From Streptomyces sp. B21-083 (lineage in GTDB: Bacteria; Actinomycetota; Actinomycetes; Streptomycetales; Streptomycetaceae): 64,000 bases of DNA. A program made the translations under genes and the position numbers. Of the stretch, positions 58,458-64,000 are shown piece by piece. The notes beneath the pieces were generated by a model, which worked only from the letters and a program-made list of their open reading frames with translations, had not been told where the DNA came from and ran no database searches. The stretch's first letter is position 1. Each line of letters opens with the position of its first letter. Location of the stretch: NCBI RefSeq assembly GCF_036898825.1, contig NZ_JARUND010000002.1, positions 3,162,001 through 3,226,000 on the forward strand, in the 5' to 3' direction.

Positions 58458-59870
58458 CTAGGCGTCGTCGGTGGGTGTGGTCGGGGGCAGGCCGGCGAGT
58501 TTCAGAAGCAGGCCCTTGACCTCGGTCGCGGCGATGGTCTTGGTGCTGTGCTCGGGTTCGGAGCACAGGAGTACGGGGCCGTGGTCGGGGTCGCTCGGGA
58601 GGCGGCCGTGGCTGCCTCGGACGCCCGAGGGGTCCAGCGGGACCGTCTGGAGGCGGTAGCGGAACCCGAGCTTCTTGCGGGCGAGTTGACCTGCCGCATG
58701 CAGTTTCACCGTCGGGACGGTGTCGTCCCACAGCAGTTCGGCGGGGTCGTAGCCGGGCTTGCGGTGGATCTCGACCTGACGGGCGAAGTCGGGGGCCCGG
58801 TCGTCGTCCAGCCAGTAGTAGTACGTGAACCAGCTGTCGGCGTCCGCCACCGCGACCAGCTCTCCCGAGCGCTCGTGGTCCAGCCCCTGCGCCGCCTTGC
58901 CCATCTCGCCCAACACCTGGTCCACACCGTCGAGTTCACTGAGCACCTTGGCGACTTCGCGGACGTCGGCCGGATCCCGGACATAGACGTGTGCCACCTG
59001 GTGGTCGGCGACGGCGAAGGCGCGGGAGGTCCAGGGGTCGAGGTACTCCATGCCGTCCTGGGTGTGTACCTCCAGCAGTCCGGCCCGGCGCAGGGCCCGG
59101 TTGATGTCCACGGGGCGGGACACCGGGGTGATGCCGTACTCGCTCAGGGCCACGACAGTGGCGCCGGCGGCGAGGAAGTGGTCGATCAACGGGCGCAGGG
59201 CGTCGTCGAGTTGGCGGGCGGCGCGGAGGGACTCCTCGGACTGGGGGCCGGATCGCTGGGGTTCGTAGTCCATCTGCGGGATGTAGACGAGGGTCAGGTC
59301 GGGGTCGTGTTCGTCGAATATCTGGCGGGCGGCGCCCAGGATCCACTGGGTGGAGGGCATGCCGGCGTTCGGGCCCCAGTAGGTGAACAGGGGGAAGGGG
59401 CCGAGGCGTTCGGTGAGTTCGTCGTGCAGGGAGGGTGGCCAGGTGTAGCAGTCGGGTTCCTTGCGGCCGTCGGAGTAGTAGATCGGGCGCGGGGTCACCG
59501 TCCAGTCGACGTCGGCGCCCATGGCGTACCACCAGCAGATGTTGGCGACCTTGTAGCCGGGCGACCGCTTTCGGGCCGCGTCCCAGATCTTCTCGCCGCC
59601 GACCAGAGCGTTGTGCTGCCGCCAGAGGAGGACGTCCCCGAGGTCGCGGAAGTACCAGCCGTTGGCCACGGCACCGTGTGTGGAGGGGAGTTCGCCGGTG
59701 AGGAAGGTCGACTGGGCGGTGCAGGTGACGGCCGGGAGTGTGGTGCCGAGGGGTGCCTGGAAGCCGCGGTCGCCGAGCGCGGCGACGGCCGGCATGTGCC
59801 GTAGAAGGGCGGGGGTGAGGCCGACGATATCGAGGACGACGAGTCGGTTGGCGTTCGGGATCTCGGTCAT
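58458..59870 (-). CDS. eboF: Type I phosphodiesterase/pyrophosphatase, EboF-like
   Basis: This 470-residue member of the alkaline phosphatase superfamily has VVLDIVGLTPALLRHMP (first metal Asp), TLPAVTCTAQSTFLTG with the nucleophile Thr, LVYIPQMDYEPQRSG and VVALSEYGITPVSRPV (later metal ligands), and VADHQVAHVYVRD. Ebo clusters encode EboA, EboB (TatD-like), EboC (UbiA-like), EboE (TIM barrel) and EboF (phosphodiesterase); this gene is last of the leftward operon that shows those members. They have been tied to metabolite precursor export in cyanobacteria. The substrate here is unknown. Confidence 0.75.
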   Translation of the reverse strand: MTEIPNANRLVVLDIVGLTPALLRHMPAVAALGDRGFQAPLGTTLPAVTCTAQSTFLTGELPSTHGAVANGWYFRDLGDVLLWRQHNALVGGEKIWDAARKRSPGYKVANICWWYAMGADVDWTVTPRPIYYSDGRKEPDCYTWPPSLHDELTERLGPFPLFTYWGPNAGMPSTQWILGAARQIFDEHDPDLTLVYIPQMDYEPQRSGPQSEESLRAARQLDDALRPLIDHFLAAGATVVALSEYGITPVSRPVDINRALRRAGLLEVHTQDGMEYLDPWTSRAFAVADHQVAHVYVRDPADVREVAKVLSELDGVDQVLGEMGKAAQGLDHERSGELVAVADADSWFTYYYWLDDDRAPDFARQVEIHRKPGYDPAELLWDDTVPTVKLHAAGQLARKKLGFRYRLQTVPLDPSGVRGSHGRLPSDPDHGPVLLCSEPEHSTKTIAATEVKGLLLKLAGLPPTTPTDDA

Positions 59871-59889
59871 GAGCAGTTCCTTGGGACGG

Positions 59890-61056
59890 TCACGAGTGGT
59901 CCTCTTTCAGGCCGAGACCGGTCAACCGGTCGCGGGCCCAGGCGAGTTCGGCGGCAATACCGGCGGCCAGGTCGGCGGGTGGGCGGGGCAGGACGGACCA
60001 GGTGTAGGTCTCGACCTCGATGTGGTCGCATACGGCGCTCGGTCCGCCGAGAAGTCCGTCCAGGACAGCGGTGAGTTGGTCGGTGGTGGTACGGAGGGGT
60101 GCTTCGGGCTCGGCGTGCAGCGGGGCGTGGAAGTGTGTGCGCCAGGGGCTGCCGGTGCCCGATGCCGGAAGCCTGTCAGCGTCCAGGGCGTCCGGCAGGT
60201 CGTCGACACCGACTACCGCGCCCTCGTCGACCGTTCGGGTCTGGTGCAGGAACCGTCGCTCGGCCAGTTCACGCAGGGCGGCGCGGGCGCGCGGGTCGGT
60301 GGGGTCGGGGGCCTCGACCGCGCAGGACGCCTGGAGCTTGACGACCGGCAGACCGGCGTCGGTGAGCCGCCCGAGTGCCGCGCCGGGCTCCTCGAACTGG
60401 ACGGCGAGATGGCAGGCGTCCAGGCAGACGCCGAGATAGTCGTGGTCGACGTCGGCGAACTCCCGTACCGCCTGGGTGGTGGTCTCCACGACACACCCCG
60501 GCTCCGGTTCGAAGCCGACTCGGATACGACGCCCGGCGCTCGACTCCAACATCGCGAGTCCTGACGCCAGTTGGTCCAGTGCGCGGCGTGCCGCGTCCGC
60601 GCGCTCCGTCGGCCACGGGGTGCGCCAGCCGAGCGGAAGGGTGGAGACGCTGCCGCGTCGGGCGTCGTCGGGGAGGAGGGCCGCGAGAACTCGGGCGCAG
60701 TCGAGGGTGTAGGTGAGGCGGGCCGGGTCGGCCCAGTCCGGGAGGTAGACGTCCTTCTTGACGACCTCGCGGTGGAACCCCTCGTACGGGAAGGCGTTGA
60801 GGGTGACCGTCTCCAGGCCGCGCGCCGCGAGCTCGCCCTTGAGGGATGTCAACGCCCGCTCGTCGGCGGCAAGTTCGGTGACGGCGGTACGGGCCAGCCA
60901 GAGCCCGATGCCGAGGCGGCCGACGCCGAGCCGTTCCCGTACGGGTTCGGCGTGGGCGCCGAGCTGGGCGATGACCCCGGCGAGGTCCTCGGCCTGGTGG
61001 ACGTTGCTGCAGTACGCGAGGTGGACGGGGGTGCCGTCGGGGTGGAGGAAGCGCAC
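59890..61056 (-). CDS. eboE: EboE-like TIM-barrel protein
   Basis: This 388-residue xylose-isomerase-type TIM barrel starts at GTG 61056. Motifs: RFLHPDGTPVHLAYCSNVHQ at the start (an EboE-type opening), VTLNAFPYEGFHREVVKKDV, RIRVGFEPEPGCVVETTTQA (metal Glu), YLGVCLDACHLAVQFEEP (metal Asp/His) and VVKLQASCAVE. The metal-site residues are present, so an active isomerase or hydrolase is plausible. It ends 19 bases before eboF and begins 7 bases after eboB. Confidence 0.8.
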   Translation of the reverse strand: MRFLHPDGTPVHLAYCSNVHQAEDLAGVIAQLGAHAEPVRERLGVGRLGIGLWLARTAVTELAADERALTSLKGELAARGLETVTLNAFPYEGFHREVVKKDVYLPDWADPARLTYTLDCARVLAALLPDDARRGSVSTLPLGWRTPWPTERADAARRALDQLASGLAMLESSAGRRIRVGFEPEPGCVVETTTQAVREFADVDHDYLGVCLDACHLAVQFEEPGAALGRLTDAGLPVVKLQASCAVEAPDPTDPRARAALRELAERRFLHQTRTVDEGAVVGVDDLPDALDADRLPASGTGSPWRTHFHAPLHAEPEAPLRTTTDQLTAVLDGLLGGPSAVCDHIEVETYTWSVLPRPPADLAAGIAAELAWARDRLTGLGLKEDHS

Positions 61057-61063
61057 GGGCTAC

Positions 61064-61930
61064 TCACTCTCCCCCGCGCCGGATGGAATTGCCCTCGAAC
61101 GACGACGTCTCGTCGGGCTTCGGCGCACCGTCCCTGTCGTCCAGGTCCAGGTGTCCGCTCTGGCCGTAGAAGGCGACGGGATTGCGCCACAGGACGCGGT
61201 CGACGTCGTCGTCCGTGAAACCGTCGGCGAGCATGGCGTCACCCGTCTTGCGGGTCTTCAGGGGGTCCGAACTCCCCCAGTCCGCAGCAGAGTTGATCAT
61301 GACGCGGTCGAGCCCGTGCTCCTGGAGGATGCGGACCATGCGGTCCTCGCTCATCTTCGTCCTCGGGTACACGGAGAAGCCCGCCCAGCAGCCGCTGTCG
61401 AGGACCATGCCCACCGTCAGCTCGTTCAGATGGTCCAGGACGACGAGTTCGGGGGCGATGCCCGACTCCCGTACGACGTCCAGGGTCCGTCTGGTCCCGG
61501 CCGCCTTGTCGCGGTGCGGAGTGTGGACGAGGGCCGGCAGGCCGTGCTCGACGGCGAGTTGGAGCTGACGGGCGAGGGCCTCGTCCTCCTCCTTGGTCAT
61601 CGAGTCGTAGCCGATCTCGCCGACGGCGACGACCTGGTCCTTGGCGAGGTAGCGGGGCAGTTCGTCCAGGACGGGAAGGCAACGCGGGTCGTTCGCCTCC
61701 TTCGGGTTGAGGGCGATCGTGCAGAAGTGCTGGATGCCGAACTGGGCCGCCCGGTACGGCTCCCAGCCGAGCAGCGAGTCGAAGTAGTCGTAGAAGGTGT
61801 CGGGTGAGGTGCGGGGCTGGCCGAGCCAGAAGGCGGGCTCGACGACGGCCCGGACCCCGGCCGCGTACATCGCCTCGTAGTCGTCGGTGGTGCGCGAGGA
61901 CATGTGGATGTGGGGGTCGAAGATGCGCAT
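61064..61930 (-). CDS. eboB: TatD-family hydrolase, EboB-like
   Basis: This 288-residue metal-dependent hydrolase starts at ATG 61930 (a GTG two codons earlier is possible). Motifs: FDPHIHMSSR (HxH), VGEIGYDS (metal Glu), PALVHTPHRDKA (His), VVLDHLNE (His) and INSAADWGSSDP (Asp). The order fits the TatD/amidohydrolase barrel. In Ebo clusters this protein is EboB. It overlaps the region of the eboA stop, so the genes are coupled. Confidence 0.8.
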   Translation of the reverse strand: MRIFDPHIHMSSRTTDDYEAMYAAGVRAVVEPAFWLGQPRTSPDTFYDYFDSLLGWEPYRAAQFGIQHFCTIALNPKEANDPRCLPVLDELPRYLAKDQVVAVGEIGYDSMTKEEDEALARQLQLAVEHGLPALVHTPHRDKAAGTRRTLDVVRESGIAPELVVLDHLNELTVGMVLDSGCWAGFSVYPRTKMSEDRMVRILQEHGLDRVMINSAADWGSSDPLKTRKTGDAMLADGFTDDDVDRVLWRNPVAFYGQSGHLDLDDRDGAPKPDETSSFEGNSIRRGGE

Positions 61931-61932
61931 GG

Positions 61933-62625
61933 TCACACCGTTTCGTCGATGGTGGTGACGCCGGTGGTGTTGACGTCGAAGGCGGTGAAGTCGGTGGTGG
62001 TGACGTCAGCCGCGGTCAGGCCAGTGGTGGTGAAGGGGCGTACGAGAGAGGCGATGTCCTCGGGTACGGGGCGCCCGGCCGCCGTCCGCTCGCGGGCGAA
62101 GTCGGTGAGCATGCGGGCGAGTTCGGCGTCGGACCGGTCGTCGAGTCCGGCGACGCGGGTGAGCGGGATCTCGCAGAACACGCACTTCAGGACGGCCTGG
62201 CGGTACTCGTCCGCAGGGAGGTGAGCCGCCGCGTAGGGGCCGAGGGCGGCCTCGATCAGCGTGGTGTCGTTGCCGCGCAGGGTCTGTCGTACGAGGTCCA
62301 GGAACCGGCCGGTCCCGTCCCGGTCGAGCTGGGGCAACGCCCTGAGGACGGCGCGTTGTTCGGCGGGGTCGCCGTAGCGGTGCAGCGCTGCCACCTCGTC
62401 GACGAGTGCCTGGCCGTGAAGAGGCAGGGCGGCCAGCAGCAGGGCACGGGCGGCCTCGTCGACGGTCCGGCCGTCGGGCAGCGGGGCACGTCCGCAGTTG
62501 CGGCGGACGGCGGGGAAGAGGGCTCGGATGGTGGTGGGGGCGGCGGCGACTTCGGCCAGGGCCGTATCGAGCCAGGCGCGGGCTTCGGGGGTGAGGGCAA
62601 CGGGGTCTGAGTCGGAAAGAGGCAT
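61933..62625 (-). CDS. eboA: EboA-like protein
   Basis: This 230-residue helical protein starts at ATG 62625. It shows the EboA pattern: an acidic-helical N-terminus (ARAWLDTALAEVAAAPTTIR), the conserved-looking LFPAVRRNCGRAPLP, and LIEAALGPYAAAHLPADEYRQAVLKCVFCEIPL, then FARERTAAGRPV. The C-terminal tail is Thr/Asp-rich with repeating TTxFTAxDVNTT units. EboA is the marker protein of the cluster; its own function is unknown. Confidence 0.75.
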   Translation of the reverse strand: MPLSDSDPVALTPEARAWLDTALAEVAAAPTTIRALFPAVRRNCGRAPLPDGRTVDEAARALLLAALPLHGQALVDEVAALHRYGDPAEQRAVLRALPQLDRDGTGRFLDLVRQTLRGNDTTLIEAALGPYAAAHLPADEYRQAVLKCVFCEIPLTRVAGLDDRSDAELARMLTDFARERTAAGRPVPEDIASLVRPFTTTGLTAADVTTTDFTAFDVNTTGVTTIDETV

Positions 62626-62773
62626 ACGGCTCTCCAGGAAGGGAGTTGGAGAAGCGGGAACAGACGGAGGAGAGGGCGAGAGCGAGGAGAGGGGGGAGAG
62701 AAGAGGGAAAGGGGTGCCTGGGTATGTCGGAAAGGTGACACGGAACGCTCGTGAACCGCTGGCGGGTGGCCGC

Positions 62774-63622
62774 TCAGGAAGGGAGCAGGCTCCGGGCCTC
62801 GGCTCGGCGCAGGAACTCCAGGGAGCTGCGGGCGATGTCGGGGGCGTCCAGGGCGCCGCCCTGGATCTCGACGGACACCAGACCGCGGTGGCCTAGGTCG
62901 GTCAGCGCCGCCAGGACCGGCGGGAAGTCGATCTCGCCCGCGCCGAACTCCAGATGCCGGTGGACCCCGCGGACCATGTCCTCGATCTGGACGTTCAGCA
63001 GGTGCGGTGCGGCCAGGTCGACGCAGTCGAGCAGCGTCGGCTCCTCCACGCAGTGGGCGTGTCCGAGGTCGAGGGTGACACCCAACAGCTCATGTCCGCC
63101 GAGGAGTTCGCGCAGTCTCAGACACTTGGCGACCGTGTCGACGAACATGTGCGGCTCGGGCTCGAAGGCCAGGGCGACCCCGTATGCCTCCGCTGTCTCC
63201 AGCGCCGCCCCGACGCCGGCGGCCAGCCGCCGCCAGGCCTCCGTCTCCGGTATGCCGTCCGGGGCAGGCCCGCTGCACAACTGGACGGTGGGCGAGCCGA
63301 GTTCGGCGGAGATGCGGACGGCGCGCCGCAGCAGGTCGACACGGCGGTCCGGTTGGCCGGACATCAGCGTCGGCTGGTGCTTGGCCCAGGGGTCGAGGAA
63401 GTAGGGCGCCCCGGTCTCGACGGTGACGGTCAGCCCGAGACGCGCCAACCGCGCACGTACACCGGCGACTTGGCGGCCGAGGTCGTCGGCGTACGGGTCG
63501 AGGTGGTTGTGGTCGAGGGTGAGGGCGACACCGTCGTAGCCCAGGTCGGCGAGGATCCCGAGGACGTCGGAGAGGCGGTGGTGGGTGAACCCGTTGGTGC
63601 CGTAGCCGAATCTCAGGCCCAT
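62774..63622 (-). CDS. Sugar phosphate isomerase/epimerase-type TIM barrel
   Basis: This 282-residue AP-endonuclease-2-type barrel starts at ATG 63622. Motifs: RFGYGTNGFTHHRLSDVL, GYDGVALTLDHNHLDPYA, ALAFEPEPHMFVDT (metal Glu), VTLDLGHAHCVEEPT (Asp/His), NVQIEDMVRGVHRHLEFG and LVSVEIQGG. It lies in the Ebo operon between eboC and eboA. It is a second barrel besides EboE, and could act on the metabolite processed by the cluster (possibly an inositol or sugar). Substrate unknown. Confidence 0.75.
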   Translation of the reverse strand: MGLRFGYGTNGFTHHRLSDVLGILADLGYDGVALTLDHNHLDPYADDLGRQVAGVRARLARLGLTVTVETGAPYFLDPWAKHQPTLMSGQPDRRVDLLRRAVRISAELGSPTVQLCSGPAPDGIPETEAWRRLAAGVGAALETAEAYGVALAFEPEPHMFVDTVAKCLRLRELLGGHELLGVTLDLGHAHCVEEPTLLDCVDLAAPHLLNVQIEDMVRGVHRHLEFGAGEIDFPPVLAALTDLGHRGLVSVEIQGGALDAPDIARSSLEFLRRAEARSLLPS

Positions 63623-63644
63623 GGTGCGCCCTTCGTCGAATGGC

Positions 63645-64000
63645 TCATGTCGGGGACACCCGTCTCGCCAGGCGCTGTGCCACCGGGTGTACGGCACCCA
63701 GGAGCGCGGCGGCGACAGGCGCCCCCGCACGCGCCGTGAGCGCCGCCTGCAGCGGGACCATGGCGAGAATGCCCGCCCCCACCGCACGCCGGACGGAACT
63801 CCCGCGTGGATCGCGTACGGCACGCGCCTGCGCCCAGCCGTACGTCCCCAGGTAGGCGAGAACTCCGGCGGAGGCGACGGCGGTTCGGGCGATCTCCTCG
63901 CGTGGCACGGCTCGCCGGGGCGGCAGGAGCGCCGGGAGTACGGAAGGCAGCACCGTCGACAGTGCCGTGGCCGACGACACGGCGAGCGTCGTGGCGGGCA
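63645..64000 (-). CDS. eboC: UbiA-like prenyltransferase C-terminus, EboC-like (partial)
   Basis: The frame runs off the right edge, leaving the last 118 or so residues before TGA 63645. Visible residues are hydrophobic stretches (TVLPSVLPALLPP, TAVASAGVLAYLGTYGWAQA, AVGAGILAMVPLQAALTAR, VAAALLGAVHPVAQRL) with basic loops, as in the last segments of UbiA-family membrane prenyltransferases. The catalytic Asp motifs would be further right. The place in an Ebo operon supports EboC. The assignment is tentative since the active site is not seen. Confidence 0.55.
   Translation of the reverse strand, partial: PATTLAVSSATALSTVLPSVLPALLPPRRAVPREEIARTAVASAGVLAYLGTYGWAQARAVRDPRGSSVRRAVGAGILAMVPLQAALTARAGAPVAAALLGAVHPVAQRLARRVSPT

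Overview
The window is high-GC actinobacterial DNA, almost certainly Streptomyces. The chromosomal genes (hrdA-like sigma factor, dnaG, dgt, cbiX, nasA, an Ebo-type cluster), the GTG and TTG starts, the TTGxxx/TAGAGT-like promoters and two families of Streptomyces intergenic repeats all agree. It has two parts.

Positions 1 to about 39.75 kb are most of an integrated siphovirus-type prophage. Its left end (attL) lies outside the window. Its right end is at a CAU-anticodon tRNA gene (39714-39787), directly after a tyrosine integrase (38068-39639). Apart from the integrase and the regulator coupled to it, every phage gene is on the minus strand, so it reads right to left. The order is: control region (36.7-38.1 kb); early and replication genes (prim-pol/helicase initiator, SF2 helicase, RuvC-like nuclease; 28.5-36 kb) around an iteron-rich candidate origin at 31.6-31.9 kb; a 22-27 kb block that looks like the transfer module of an actinomycete integrative conjugative element (FtsK/Tra-like translocase, two Spd-like membrane proteins, a DUF2637-type protein, a sigma-region-2 protein); and then the late operon. 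The late operon holds HNH, candidate cos, terminase, portal, protease, capsid, head-tail proteins, tail tube, frameshifted G/GT chaperones, tape measure, tail tip, a sialidase-like protein, amidase, holin and a collagen-like membrane protein cut by the left edge.

Positions 39.8-64 kb are host chromosome. It holds two tandem tRNA-Asn genes, a YtxH-like protein, an FGGY sugar kinase, a heterodimeric ABC exporter with one degenerate ATP site, the sigma factor next to dnaG, an FAD oxidoreductase, dgt, cbiX, a SanA/DUF218 protein, a nitrate reductase with a GlnR-like site, a cytochrome P450, and a leftward Ebo-type cluster (eboC partial, a TIM-barrel isomerase, eboA, eboB, eboE, eboF).

The most interesting point is that a complete tailed-phage morphogenesis set is joined to conjugative-element replication and transfer genes in one tRNA-integrated element. 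Also notable are the three leaderless-looking promoters around its regulators, two 10-bp phased repeat arrays in the control region, a twelve-copy iteron array, and a virion-region sialidase that could act on Streptomyces wall glycopolymers. All functions are inferred by reading the translations; no database search was possible.
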